In this document: positions 16,490-25,588 of the stretch, piece by piece
Layout of the letters: every line of letters starts with the position of its first letter
How positions within the stretch are numbered: the stretch's first letter is position 1
Assembly (NCBI GenBank): GCA_028694105.1
Contig: JAQUUC010000004.1
Coordinates: 1-64,000, forward strand
Direction: 5' to 3'
Length of the DNA: 64,000 nt
From: Hespellia sp.
Lineage (GTDB): Bacteria; Bacillota; Clostridia; Lachnospirales; Lachnospiraceae
Position numbers and translations under genes: made by a program
Notes under the pieces: generated by a model
Seen by the model: only the letters and a program-made list of their open reading frames with translations
What the model was told of the DNA's origin: nothing
Databases searched by the model: none

Positions 16490-16564
16490 GGGAAGCCTCC
16501 TGTTTTCATAATGCAAAATAGTGCCCTAACATTTGAACGCTGCCGATATCGCTTCTGCGCAACA

Positions 16565-17377
16565 TTAGTTTTGCATAAATGTCCGAATCACATGTAATAC
16601 GCCGTCTTCATCGTTGGATTTCGTAATATAATCCGCGTGGTCTTTGATCAGATCCTGCGCATTTTCCATGGCAACACCGAGTCCGGCATACTGAATCATG
16701 GTCAAATCGTTGAATCCGTCACCGCAGCAGATCATCTCATCCGCGGTCAGTCCGATACTGCTGAGCAGCTTCTGGAGAGAATATGCTTTATCAATATTTT
16801 GCGGCATGATTTCCAAAAAATACGGTTCGGATTTGTAAATGTTGAGGAAGGAATGAAATTTTTTCTTGAGTGCCGCTTCTGCCAAAAGAACAATCTCAGG
16901 GTCACCCGTCACAAGAAATTTGTTGACAGGCGTTGTGACATACTCCACAAAATGCTCAATCGGCCGGATTGCCATATGATTGATTTTCGATTCTTTCTCT
17001 ACATATTCATTTGACTGAATTCCGGATAAAATCATATCGTCATCGTATGTAACCATGTCCAGTCCGTCAAAGGAAGTTACGATATCGTAAATGGACTGCG
17101 TAATATCCAGCGGGAGCGTGCGGTTGTAAACAATCTCGCCGGACGCACAGTTCGTGATGCGCGCACCGTTAAAGGAGAGCATGTAACCGCCGTATTTTTG
17201 TAAATGAAGCTGCTCGGCAAGTGGACGTACGCCATTGATTGGACGTCCGGAAGCAAGCACGACCTTCTTTCCCATCTCCTGTATCTCAAACAACGCCTTT
17301 AAAGTCGGAGCTGTGATTTCTTTTTGGGAATTTGTTAATGTACCGTCAAGATCCAGTACGAGAATCTGATAATGCAT
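16565..17377 (-). CDS. HAD-superfamily (Cof-type) sugar phosphatase
   Basis: A 270-residue HAD hydrolase of subclass IIB. Motif I is LDLDGTLTN, motif II lies in VVLASGRP, a conserved Lys is in the middle region, and motif IV is CGDGFNDLTMI. Cof/YidA-type enzymes dephosphorylate sugar phosphates and related metabolites with little specificity evident from sequence. Start is the ATG at 17377 behind GAGAGG, rather than the upstream extension to 17425. It lies 75 bases upstream of the LysR gene on the same strand and may be co-transcribed with it. Confidence 0.88.
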   Translation of the reverse strand: MHYQILVLDLDGTLTNSQKEITAPTLKALFEIQEMGKKVVLASGRPINGVRPLAEQLHLQKYGGYMLSFNGARITNCASGEIVYNRTLPLDITQSIYDIVTSFDGLDMVTYDDDMILSGIQSNEYVEKESKINHMAIRPIEHFVEYVTTPVNKFLVTGDPEIVLLAEAALKKKFHSFLNIYKSEPYFLEIMPQNIDKAYSLQKLLSSIGLTADEMICCGDGFNDLTMIQYAGLGVAMENAQDLIKDHADYITKSNDEDGVLHVIRTFMQN

Positions 17378-17442
17378 AATGAACCTCTCATTTCCTAATT
17401 GTGTCGATTTCGTGAATTCTGTCAATAATTATAGACCTTTTC

Positions 17443-17471
17443 TTGAGTTTTGTAAATTGAAGTAGTATACT
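17443..17471 (+). promoter_or_regulatory. Promoter for tRNA-Gly
   Basis: TTGAGT (17443-17448), 17-base spacer, TATACT (17466-17471), 20 bases before the tRNA 5' end. Confidence 0.7.
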
Positions 17472-17490
17472 TTATGTAAGCATCTAATAT

Positions 17491-17561
17491 GCGGGTGTAG
17501 TTCAGTGGCAGAACACCAGCTTCCCAAGCTGGATATGTGGGTTCGATTCCCATCATCCGCT
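17491..17561 (+). tRNA. tRNA-Gly (anticodon CCC)
   Basis: A complete cloverleaf: acceptor GCGGGTG pairs with CATCCGC, D arm GTTC/GAAC, anticodon stem CCAGC/GCTGG around the loop TTCCCAA (anticodon CCC), T arm with GGTTCGATT. The CCA end is not encoded. Confidence 0.95.
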
Positions 17562-17578
17562 TTTGTCGTGTCAATGCC

Positions 17579-17613
17579 AAAAACCACCAGTCAAAACGTC
17601 TGGTGGCTTTTTT
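17579..17613 (+). terminator. Terminator after tRNA-Gly
   Basis: CCACCAG (17584-17590) pairs with CTGGTGG (17600-17606), flanked by A and T runs. Confidence 0.8.
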
Positions 17614-17655
17614 CAACGAGGGAGACAGAACGAAAGAACAGAAGAGGAAAAGAGA

Positions 17656-18540
17656 ATGAAAATAAAACACAAAAGAAGACTGGCAGCGTTCCTGTGTCTC
17701 TTGATGCTTGGGACTATGACAGCGTGTGGATCAAAAGATAAGGAAACAACAAAATTAGCGGACGGACTTGAAATCACGACCGATGGCGATAAAACAATTG
17801 TTACATTTGTAGATGCGTTCGGGGAAGTTCATGGAATGACGATTAACTCAAAAGCGGAAATGATGGATTATGACAAAAGTGCTTTTGTGAAAGACGGGGA
17901 AAAAATGACCTATACGGACTCGGCGAACTATACGTATCGTCTGGGCGTTGACGTGTCGGAACATCAGGGCGCAATTGACTGGACGCAGGTAAAAGCGGCC
18001 GGATATGATTTCGCGATTATAAGGGCTGTCTATAGAGGATATACCGAGGGAACATTGAATCAGGATGCGACATACCAATCGAATATAGAAGGTGCACTGG
18101 CAGCAGGGCTGGAGGTCGGAGTGTATGTATTCTCGCAGGCAGTCAATGAGACAGAAGCCGAGGAAGAGGCTCAGCTGGCGATAGACAGTGTCCGGAATTA
18201 TAACATTACCGGACCGATTGTATATGACCCGGAGAGTATTTTGAATGATGAATCCAGAACGGATGATGTGACGGGCGAACAGTTCACAAAAAACACGGTT
18301 GCTTTCTGCGAAAAAGTGAAAGCCGCCGGATATACGCCGATGGTGTATTCGAATATGATGTGGGAAGCATATAAATTTGATTTGACGAAGCTGTCGGATT
18401 ATGATTTCTGGTATGCAGACTATGAAGATGCTCCGCAGACACCGTATAACTTCAAATACTGGCAGTACTCGGAATCCGGGAGTGTGCCGGGGATAGAGGG
18501 AAGTGCCGATTTGAATATTCAGATGATAGCGGCGGAGTAG
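17656..18540 (+). CDS. GH25-family lysozyme-like lipoprotein
   Basis: A 294-residue lipoprotein: positive N-terminus, hydrophobic stretch and lipobox MTAC near residue 22. After a short linker the GH25 (Chalaropsis-type muramidase) barrel begins with LGVDVSEHQGAIDW near residue 95. The catalytic Asp is in GVDVSEHQG and the acidic pair is in VYDPES, where most members have DWE; the Trp-to-Pro change is unusual. Further family features are FWYADYED and KYWQYSESG. It probably cleaves or remodels peptidoglycan outside the membrane. The ATG at 17656 follows GAGGAAAAG; the longer frame overlaps the tRNA terminator and is rejected. Confidence 0.9.
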   Translation: MKIKHKRRLAAFLCLLMLGTMTACGSKDKETTKLADGLEITTDGDKTIVTFVDAFGEVHGMTINSKAEMMDYDKSAFVKDGEKMTYTDSANYTYRLGVDVSEHQGAIDWTQVKAAGYDFAIIRAVYRGYTEGTLNQDATYQSNIEGALAAGLEVGVYVFSQAVNETEAEEEAQLAIDSVRNYNITGPIVYDPESILNDESRTDDVTGEQFTKNTVAFCEKVKAAGYTPMVYSNMMWEAYKFDLTKLSDYDFWYADYEDAPQTPYNFKYWQYSESGSVPGIEGSADLNIQMIAAE

Positions 18541-18554
18541 AGGGCAGTTTCTGG

Positions 18555-18613
18555 TTCGTTGAGGAAATTTGAAGCCAAATGCGTCTGCTTGGACTTCAAC
18601 CTTCCTCAACGAA
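18555..18613. terminator. Long hairpin between convergent genes
   Basis: TTCGTTGAGGAA at 18555-18566 pairs with TTCCTCAACGAA at 18602-18613, extended by TGAAG/CTTCA and CAA/TTG pairs. It lies between the GH25 and murF genes and can end transcripts from both sides, though the T run is short. Confidence 0.6.
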
Positions 18614-18621
18614 ATAGAAAT

Positions 18622-19995
18622 TTACATGTTCTGCAGTTTTTCCACAATCTCAGGAAATTCCATTCCATGTGATGCCTTCACAAGAATGGTGTCACCTTTC
18701 TGTATCACTTTATCTATATTCGCAAGGAAATCTGCCTTTGTTTTAAAATGCAGGATGTTCATTGTACTATCAGATTTTTCCAGTGCGCCTTTGGCGATTT
18801 CTTCCGACAGTGTTCCGATACAGCAGAGCACATCAATCTTCTTCACTGCGGCATGAACCCCGATTTCATGATGGCGGTTTGGTCCGTCTGCGCCGAGTTC
18901 AAACATATCCCCAAGAATTGCGACCTTCCGCGTATTTGCGGTAGAAAGGACATCCACGGATGCTCTCATGGAATCCGGGTTTGCGTTGTAGCAGTCATCA
19001 ATGATGGAAAGTCCGTTTGCCTCAATCATATTGTTTCTGCCTGAGATTGGAACGAGGGCTTCGATTCCCGCGCGAATCTCATCGAGAGAAAGTCCGAGCT
19101 TACAGCCGACAGCTGTTCCGGCAAGTGCATTGTAGACCATATGGGCGCCCGGAATGTGAATCGTTGCGGTCAGAGTTCCAAATGGGGTGTGAATGGTGCA
19201 GGTCGTTCCTTTTAATCCGAGATTGATAAGATCGGTCGCATAATAGTCTTTGTCATTGGACAGTCCGAAGAATAGCGGACGAGTGCCGTTGTAGTCGGTA
19301 ACGGTTGATAATTTGTCATCATCCCCGTTTAAGATGATAGAGCCACCCGGTCTCATGAACTGGAACATGGCTGTCTTTGCCTTTAAAATACCGTCGCGTG
19401 ATTTTAACTGCTCAAGATGGGCACTTCCGATATTGGTCAGGACACAGATGTCAGGCCGCGCCATTCTTGCAAGACGCTCCATCTCTCCAAAGTCACTGAT
19501 CCCCATTTCTAAAATCGCGATTTCGTGATGGTCGCGTATGTTAAAGATGGTGAGCGGAAGTCCGATTTCATTATTGAAATTTCCGGCGGTTTTAAGTACG
19601 GAATATCTCTGGGAGAGAACGGAGCCGATCATCTCTTTGGTACTGGTCTTTCCAACACTTCCGGAGATACCGACCACCTTGAGGTTAAGAGACTTGCGAT
19701 AATGTTCTGCAAGGTCCTTTAACGCCTGCTCGCAGGAAGAAACCAGAATGTATGGATAAGGAACCTCACCGAGTCTGTCCTCGGAAATGGAGCAGAGTGC
19801 GCCGTTTTCCATGACCTGCGGGATGAAGGTGTGTCCGTCGACTCTTGCACCGCGGATAGCGACAAAGAGACCATTTTTCTCGACCTTCCGGCTGTCGATG
19901 GCAACACCGGATACTTCTTTGTAGTAACTCTCGTCATCGCCGTAATAGACGCCGTCACATGCGGCAGCAATTTCTTTTAATGACATATTTCTCAT
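18622..19995 (-). CDS. murF: UDP-MurNAc-tripeptide--D-alanyl-D-alanine ligase
   Basis: Adds D-Ala-D-Ala to the muramyl tripeptide in peptidoglycan precursor synthesis, in the cytoplasm. The 457 residues carry the Mur ligase P-loop GISGSVGKTSTKEM, the N-terminal Mur domain, the ISDFGEMERLA region, and the C-terminal domain with DDCYNANPDSM. The start at 19995 (MRNMSLKEI) follows AAAGGATTGG. It is the last gene of a plsC-pncB-ddl-murF operon and receives the product of the ddl enzyme encoded just upstream. Confidence 0.95.
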   Translation of the reverse strand: MRNMSLKEIAAACDGVYYGDDESYYKEVSGVAIDSRKVEKNGLFVAIRGARVDGHTFIPQVMENGALCSISEDRLGEVPYPYILVSSCEQALKDLAEHYRKSLNLKVVGISGSVGKTSTKEMIGSVLSQRYSVLKTAGNFNNEIGLPLTIFNIRDHHEIAILEMGISDFGEMERLARMARPDICVLTNIGSAHLEQLKSRDGILKAKTAMFQFMRPGGSIILNGDDDKLSTVTDYNGTRPLFFGLSNDKDYYATDLINLGLKGTTCTIHTPFGTLTATIHIPGAHMVYNALAGTAVGCKLGLSLDEIRAGIEALVPISGRNNMIEANGLSIIDDCYNANPDSMRASVDVLSTANTRKVAILGDMFELGADGPNRHHEIGVHAAVKKIDVLCCIGTLSEEIAKGALEKSDSTMNILHFKTKADFLANIDKVIQKGDTILVKASHGMEFPEIVEKLQNM

Positions 19996-20022
19996 GATTT
20001 TTACCAATCCTTTGTATAAAGT

Positions 20023-20049
20023 CAACGTGGACGAAAAACATCCACGTTG
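20023..20049 (-). other. Intercistronic hairpin between ddl and murF
   Basis: Perfect nine-base arms CAACGTGGA and TCCACGTTG around a nine-base loop. Read on the minus strand there is no U run after it, so it is more likely a processing or stability element than a terminator. Confidence 0.5.
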
Positions 20050-20063
20050 CTGGTCTGCGATAT

Positions 20064-21119
20064 TTACTGATAGCGTGCTTTGAATGATTTCTGGATAATT
20101 AACTCACATAAATCACCGTATTCGATGCCGGCAGCTTTTGCCTCTTTTGGAAGAAGACTTGCAGCGGTCATTCCCGGAAGTGTGTTGACCTCCAGACAGT
20201 AGAGATCTCCCATCTCATCTAAGATGAAATCTGCGCGGCTGTACACATCCAGCTTCAGTGCGTGGAAAGCGCGGACTGTAATATCCTGCATACGCTGCGC
20301 GACCTCCGCCGGAATGTCTGCCGGGCAAATCTCCTGCGCACCGTCGGTCTGATATTTGTGTTCATAATCAAACCATCCGGAGTTTGGAATGATTTCAATC
20401 GGAGGAAGTGCTTCTCCGTCAATGATTCCGCAGGCGAATTCCCGTCCTTTGATAAATGGTTCGATGACCAGTTCGTTTTCATAATGGAAGGATTTTTTCA
20501 GTGCTTCCTCATATTCTTCTTCCGTGTGGACGATATAGACACCGATGCTTGAACCACCGGAGCATGGCTTTACAACGAGTGGGAGTGACAGTCCCAGATC
20601 GGAGAGAGAACTTTTGGGGTTATCCTTGTATAACCATGTACCGCCGGGCGTCTCGACACCCTCCTGCATGAAAATCTGTTTCGTCACCCCTTTGTCCATC
20701 GCGAGTGCACAGCCAAGCGAATTCGGTCCGGTATAACGGATGCCGAGCAGATCAAAGGTTGCCTGAAGTTTTCCGTTCTCCCCTTCTCCGCCGTGAAGCC
20801 CCAGAAATGTAATGTCTGCCATCCTGCAGAGCTCGATGACATTCGGGCCAAGGAAACAATCGGACTGATCCGGTCTTGATGCTTTTACAGCCGCAAGATC
20901 CGGCTCCGCGGTCTCAATATTCCTTGCAATACCAAGGCCGTGGTCGGGGAGGAAAAAGACCTCCTCCAACCTGTTGGAATCATATTCAAGACCCAGAAAC
21001 ACATCCAGTAAGAATGCGTCATGTCCCTTTTTAAGTAATGTTTTACAAATACCGGCAGCAGAAGTCAAAGACACATCACGTTCCGTACTCAGTCCCCCGG
21101 CTAATACAATAATTCGCAT
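20064..21119 (-). CDS. ddl: D-alanine--D-alanine ligase
   Basis: ATP-grasp enzyme that makes D-Ala-D-Ala for MurF. The 351 residues show the N-terminal VLAGGLSTERDVSL motif, the ATP-grasp loop PCSGGSSIGVY, and the C-terminal EVNTLPGMT that binds metal and substrate. The region LHGGEGENG is typical of Ddl. The ribosome binding site AGAGGAGA precedes ATG at 21119. The D-Ala-D-Ala/D-lactate selectivity region was not resolved by eye. Confidence 0.95.
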   Translation of the reverse strand: MRIIVLAGGLSTERDVSLTSAAGICKTLLKKGHDAFLLDVFLGLEYDSNRLEEVFFLPDHGLGIARNIETAEPDLAAVKASRPDQSDCFLGPNVIELCRMADITFLGLHGGEGENGKLQATFDLLGIRYTGPNSLGCALAMDKGVTKQIFMQEGVETPGGTWLYKDNPKSSLSDLGLSLPLVVKPCSGGSSIGVYIVHTEEEYEEALKKSFHYENELVIEPFIKGREFACGIIDGEALPPIEIIPNSGWFDYEHKYQTDGAQEICPADIPAEVAQRMQDITVRAFHALKLDVYSRADFILDEMGDLYCLEVNTLPGMTAASLLPKEAKAAGIEYGDLCELIIQKSFKARYQ

Positions 21120-21155
21120 ATCGAATCTCCTCTAATTACATATTTTGATATTTTT

Positions 21156-22607
21156 TTATTCCATGCTCATCTCATCGAGCAGTTCCTTCTTCACATCATA
21201 CAGTTTTCTTGATAAATCGACGTATACCTTGTGTGGATTGAACAGACGCAGTGTCTCATCCCAGAGCGTCTTTTTCTCTTCCCTGCAGAAGGCCGCAATC
21301 TCCATGACAGATGGTGACTCATAGACGCAGGCACCGTTCTGGAAGATTGGTTTTAAGATTTCTTTGATGGTGTAAGTACCGCCGGCCAGCTTGGTTTTCT
21401 TCCAGGTATCCACCGGATGGAAGAGCAGCAGATCCTCATTTGGATCATACACTTCGTCGGCGAAGCAGATGAGGTCACCGCGGATCTTGCCGCTGGCTTT
21501 GTCATAAATGCGGTAGATGGTTTTATTTCCCGGGTTCGTGATTTTCTCGGTGTTCTCGGAAAGCTTGATTCTCGGAATGAATTCCCCATCTGTATTCTGA
21601 ATGGCAGCTAATTTGTAGACTCCGCCGAACGATGGGCAGTCCTTGGAGGTGATCAGGTTTGTGCCGACACCCCAAGAAGTAATCTTGGCGCCCTGAACCT
21701 TTAAGTCGTTGATTAAGTATTCGTCCAAATCGTTGGAGGCGGAGATGACTGCATCCGGAAAGCCTGCTTCGTCTAACATCTTGCGTGCTTTCTTTGAAAG
21801 ATAGGCAAGGTCACCGCTGTCCAGACGGATGCCGTAGAAGCCAAGATCGATACCGGCAGCACGCATCTCAGTGAAAACGCGGATTGCATTTGGCACACCG
21901 GATTTCAAGGTGTCATAGGTGTCAACCAGCAGGATACATGCCGTTGGATAAAGGTCTGCATATGCCTTAAATGCAGTGTATTCGTCCTTGAAACTCATAA
22001 TCCAGCTGTGGGCGTGCGTTCCTTTGACCGGAACGTCGAACATCTCTCCTGCGAGCACGTTGGAGGTTCCGATGCATCCGCCGATCATAGCGGCTCTTGC
22101 GCCGTAAAGACCAGCATCCGGACCCTGCGCACGGCGAAGGCCGAATTCCATAATACCATCGCCCTGTGCAGCATGTACAATGCGTGAGGTCTTGGTCGCA
22201 ATCAGACACTGATGGTTGATGATGTTCAGAATTGCGGTCTCGACAAGCTGGGCTTCCATAATCGGAGCAACCACCTTGATAAGGGGTTCCTTTGGAAATA
22301 TAACGGTTCCCTCGGGAATCGCATAAATATCACCGCTAAAATGAAAACCGCTGAGATAATGAAGAAAGTCCTCGCTGAAAATGCCGAGACCTCTTAAATA
22401 TTCCACGTCCTCATAAGAAAAATTCAGATTCTTAATATAGTCTATCACCTGATCAAGACCGGCCATAACAGAATATCCGTTATGATTGGGGTTCTGACGG
22501 AAGAAAGCATCAAAAATGACGGTCTCATTTTCCTGCGTCTCAAAGTAACCCTGCATCATTGTCAATTCATATAAGTCGGTCAGTAACGTTAGATTTAATC
22601 CACTCAT
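21156..22607 (-). CDS. pncB: Nicotinate phosphoribosyltransferase
   Basis: Converts nicotinate and PRPP to nicotinate mononucleotide in NAD salvage. The 483 residues begin TLLTDLYELTMMQGYF, the family signature, and contain FGLRRAQGPD with the active-site region, GTHAHSWIMSF with the phosphorylated-His motif, and GIRLDSGDLAYLSK. The start ATG at 22607 follows AAAGGAGA; the extension to 22649 is not supported. A nicotinamidase-like cysteine hydrolase is encoded elsewhere in the window (50842-51408) but in a different context. Confidence 0.95.
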   Translation of the reverse strand: MSGLNLTLLTDLYELTMMQGYFETQENETVIFDAFFRQNPNHNGYSVMAGLDQVIDYIKNLNFSYEDVEYLRGLGIFSEDFLHYLSGFHFSGDIYAIPEGTVIFPKEPLIKVVAPIMEAQLVETAILNIINHQCLIATKTSRIVHAAQGDGIMEFGLRRAQGPDAGLYGARAAMIGGCIGTSNVLAGEMFDVPVKGTHAHSWIMSFKDEYTAFKAYADLYPTACILLVDTYDTLKSGVPNAIRVFTEMRAAGIDLGFYGIRLDSGDLAYLSKKARKMLDEAGFPDAVISASNDLDEYLINDLKVQGAKITSWGVGTNLITSKDCPSFGGVYKLAAIQNTDGEFIPRIKLSENTEKITNPGNKTIYRIYDKASGKIRGDLICFADEVYDPNEDLLLFHPVDTWKKTKLAGGTYTIKEILKPIFQNGACVYESPSVMEIAAFCREEKKTLWDETLRLFNPHKVYVDLSRKLYDVKKELLDEMSME

Positions 22608-22672
22608 ACTGTTCTCCTTTTCGTTTACTTTTACAAGCAAGTATACCACTATCTTTTTAAAAATGCGATATT

Positions 22673-23398
22673 CTAAGCATTTTTATTGATCGTATCCTGA
22701 ATGATATTCTGGCAATATTCACCAAGATGCTTTTTCGTATCATTGTCCAGCTCATTCGGATAGATCGGTCTGCCATACTCCACGGTAACTTTTACCTTTT
22801 TGATACGTGGGAACTGGTTCTCAAAGATCTCCGCTGTATGATTCAGGGAAATCGGAACAATCGGACATCCTGTTTTGGTGGCGATTTTAAAGGCACCGTC
22901 CTTAAATGGCAGCATGGATAATTCTTCGCCCCGGTTTCGGGTTCCCTCCGGAAAGATACAGATGGAAATGCCGTTCTTAATATAATCGATTGCGGTCAGA
23001 ATGGTCTTGATGCCCTCCCTCGGATTTTCGCGGTCGAGGAAGAGGCAGTAAAGATACTTCATCCAAGTGGAAAGCAGCGGCACATTCTCCATGCTTTTTT
23101 TGGCAACATATCCACAGAGATTCCTGCATCTGGTATAGGTGAGCAGGATGTCAAAAAAGCTGCGGTGATTTCCGATGAATAGAACGGCACCTTCCGGCAC
23201 ATGTTCCTCGCCGATATAGGTTGCCTCCACTCCTGTGATTTTCAGGATGATACGAAACGCCCACTGAACAATGCGGAGTGAATGATAGTCCCTTCTTTTG
23301 CGGCTGAGTTTTCCGACGATCCATTCCACCAAAAAAAGCGGGATCGAGAGAATTAAAAATAAAATCAAAAACACACATACACAGATAAAACGAAACAT
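22673..23398 (-). CDS. plsC: 1-acyl-sn-glycerol-3-phosphate acyltransferase
   Basis: Membrane-associated acyltransferase forming phosphatidic acid. The 241 residues start with a hydrophobic helix; motif I is NHRSFFD (the catalytic HX4D), motif III is FPEGTRNRG, and VPISLNHT follows. First gene of the minus-strand operon with pncB, ddl and murF, 65 bases ahead of pncB. Confidence 0.93.
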   Translation of the reverse strand: MFRFICVCVFLILFLILSIPLFLVEWIVGKLSRKRRDYHSLRIVQWAFRIILKITGVEATYIGEEHVPEGAVLFIGNHRSFFDILLTYTRCRNLCGYVAKKSMENVPLLSTWMKYLYCLFLDRENPREGIKTILTAIDYIKNGISICIFPEGTRNRGEELSMLPFKDGAFKIATKTGCPIVPISLNHTAEIFENQFPRIKKVKVTVEYGRPIYPNELDNDTKKHLGEYCQNIIQDTINKNA

Positions 23399-23494
23399 TG
23401 AATTGTCCTTCTTTCCATCATTTGTAATAAAACTGCTTTAGCGGTATCAGAAATAACAGAATCAAAACTGCTGCAGCAGAGTTTAATTAAGAAG

Positions 23495-23524
23495 ATTATA
23501 CAACGATTGGGTATGAAATGACAA
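23495..23524 (-). promoter_or_regulatory. Putative promoter for the plsC-pncB-ddl-murF operon
   Basis: On the minus strand: TTGTCA (23524-23519), 18-base spacer, TATAAT (23500-23495), about 97 bases ahead of plsC. Confidence 0.5.
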
Positions 23525-23568
23525 GATAGATAATAAGATAGAAGTAAGAATGATAAGTGAGGTCATTA

Positions 23569-23970
23569 GTGAAAAAAACAGTCATAATCGTTCTTGTTGC
23601 AATTATACTGGCAGGATGCGTAAAGAAAATAGACGAGGAACAAAAAATAAGTGATGCAGCGTATACCGTTGTTCCGGCAGAGGAGATACCGGATGAATTT
23701 GCGGTGAAGATCAAAGAAGCACAGGAGGAGGCGTTTTATCTGACTTATGCAGATCAGGGATATCTGTATATCGCACGGGGATACGGCACGCAGCCAACGA
23801 GCGGGTACAGCATTTCGGTGACAGAGCTGTATGATACAGAAAATACGATCTGTTTTCATACGTCGCTCATCGGGCCGAAGCAGTCAGAAAGCGTAAAAGA
23901 GGTGGAGAGTTTTCCGTATATTGTCGTGAAAATGGAGTATATGGACAAAAAAGTAATGTTTGAATCATAA
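23569..23970 (+). CDS. PrcB-like lipoprotein
   Basis: A protein of about 133 residues with a short signal peptide and lipobox ILAGC. The rest resembles the PrcB C-terminal domain: a strand ending in ARGYGTQPTSGYSISV, then a short PKQSE turn and FPYIVVKM near the end. PrcB domains are found in secreted protease-complex and other extracellular proteins. The frame opens at a GTG at 23557, but the GTG at 23569 with GTGAGGT before it fits the signal peptide better. It precedes the SipL-like gene by 11 bases and is probably co-transcribed. Confidence 0.7.
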   Translation: MKKTVIIVLVAIILAGCVKKIDEEQKISDAAYTVVPAEEIPDEFAVKIKEAQEEAFYLTYADQGYLYIARGYGTQPTSGYSISVTELYDTENTICFHTSLIGPKQSESVKEVESFPYIVVKMEYMDKKVMFES

Positions 23971-23981
23971 GGAGGAATTAT

Positions 23982-25541
23982 ATGGAACTGATAAAGAAGA
24001 CGATTCACAGTAATCGTATAGGGAAACATTCCGTGGACCAGTTTTATCTGGATGAGGATGTCAATGTCCCGGACAGCAAAGAGGATATTATGCATATGAT
24101 TCAGGGAGAAGGGTATCTGAAGATTGACGAAGTAAAGCCCGCGCAGGAATATATTACGGTCATTGGAAAACTGTATTATCACATTCTCTACGCTGTGACA
24201 GGCGAGGAGGCGAAACTGGCAGTCCTGGAGGGAAAGCTTCCGGTGGAGGAGGTGGTCTACACCGAGGATGATCTGGGGATGCAGTATGTGGTACGTCCGA
24301 CGAGAATCGAGTTCTCGCCATCGCTGATCCACTCCAGAAAAATCAATATCAGAGCGATGATCGAGCTGGAGATTATTCGGGAAATTCAGGAGGAAGATGA
24401 GACGACAATCGATGTGGACAGTCCTGTCTTATTCAAAAAGAAGCGGACGGTCAATCTGCTGGAATTAAGCACTATGAAGCGGGATACATACCGGATCAAG
24501 GAGGAAATCAAGCTTCCCGGAGCCAAGGAGAATATCAGAAATATCATGATGTCCGACGTGGCAGGCCGCCGGATGGATATCCGGATCGGACCGGATGAGC
24601 TGCTGATTCGGGGAGAACTCCAGCTGTTCGTGCTCTACGAGACAGAAAATGGGAATGCGCAGTGGCTGGATCAGAGCATTTCCTATGAAGGGAGTATCGA
24701 GTGTTTCGGCGCGGAGGAGGGCATGTATCATCATGTGTACGCAGATCTGGAGGATTCGGTTGTCGAACCCCGGATGGATGAGGACGGCGAGATGCGGATT
24801 CTCGGGGTAGAGAGCACCCTGAGTCTGCGCATTCACATTTACTGTGAGGAAGAAGTGGAATTACTGGAGGACGTATATTCGCTGAATGACCAGTGTGAAA
24901 TCCAGACAAGAAAAACTATTTTTGAAGAGCTGCTTCTTAAAAACCAGTCCAGAAGCAAGGTGTCGGAACAGCTGATCCTGCCGGAGCTGAAAGAGGATGT
25001 TCTGCAGATCTGCCATTGCAGCGGCATGCTGCAGATCGACAGCCAGACGGTCACGGCGGATGGGATTCAGATTGACGGCGTAATCCACGGGGCGTTTTTA
25101 TACCTGAAGGCGGACGATGCGATGCCGTATGGCGCATGGCAGGGAATGGTGCCGTTCACGCATCTGATTGAGGGCAGCGATACATTTCCGGCGGATCTGC
25201 ATTTTGACATTGCGCCGGGAATTGAAAGTCTGAGCGTGAGTCTGCTTGGAAACGGGGAGGTGGATATCAAAGCGTCACTGGTATTTGATGCATTTATCCG
25301 CAAGCCGGTACCGATTGAAGTCATTACAGATGTAACGCTGACACCGCAGAGCGGCGTGGGCCGTGAGCAGGGTCCGGGGATTGTCGGTTATATCGTAAAA
25401 GACAAAGACCAGCTGTGGGATCTCGCAAAAAAGTATCAGACCACGGTTGAGGGGATTATGGAAGTGAACCATCTGGAAAAAGAAGAGGTGAAAGAAGGGG
25501 AACGGTTGTTGATTTTTAAGGAAAATGTGAGTATAATATAA
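23982..25541 (+). CDS. sipL: SPOCS (DUF3794) and LysM protein, SipL-like
   Basis: A 519-residue protein with repeated SPOCS/DUF3794 domains: the first around residues 35-140, then 150-285 and 305-420, recognisable by repeats of the V-P-(D/G)-(S/A)-K-E-D/N pattern such as PDSKEDI, PGAKENI and PELKEDV. The C-terminus (about 470-517) is a LysM domain (GYIVKDKDQLWDLAKKYQTT). This architecture matches SipL of Clostridioides difficile, which links SpoIVA to spore coat assembly around the forespore. It supports a spore-forming host. The gene symbol rests on domain order only. Confidence 0.82.
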   Translation: MELIKKTIHSNRIGKHSVDQFYLDEDVNVPDSKEDIMHMIQGEGYLKIDEVKPAQEYITVIGKLYYHILYAVTGEEAKLAVLEGKLPVEEVVYTEDDLGMQYVVRPTRIEFSPSLIHSRKINIRAMIELEIIREIQEEDETTIDVDSPVLFKKKRTVNLLELSTMKRDTYRIKEEIKLPGAKENIRNIMMSDVAGRRMDIRIGPDELLIRGELQLFVLYETENGNAQWLDQSISYEGSIECFGAEEGMYHHVYADLEDSVVEPRMDEDGEMRILGVESTLSLRIHIYCEEEVELLEDVYSLNDQCEIQTRKTIFEELLLKNQSRSKVSEQLILPELKEDVLQICHCSGMLQIDSQTVTADGIQIDGVIHGAFLYLKADDAMPYGAWQGMVPFTHLIEGSDTFPADLHFDIAPGIESLSVSLLGNGEVDIKASLVFDAFIRKPVPIEVITDVTLTPQSGVGREQGPGIVGYIVKDKDQLWDLAKKYQTTVEGIMEVNHLEKEEVKEGERLLIFKENVSII

Positions 25542-25588
25542 GGACAATGTATACAATGTACGAAATAAAAACATGAGGAGAATCACCG

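Noticed and set aside
24465..24909. Minus-strand frames opposite the SipL-like gene
   Set aside because: They overlap well-supported SPOCS domains and lack start signals.
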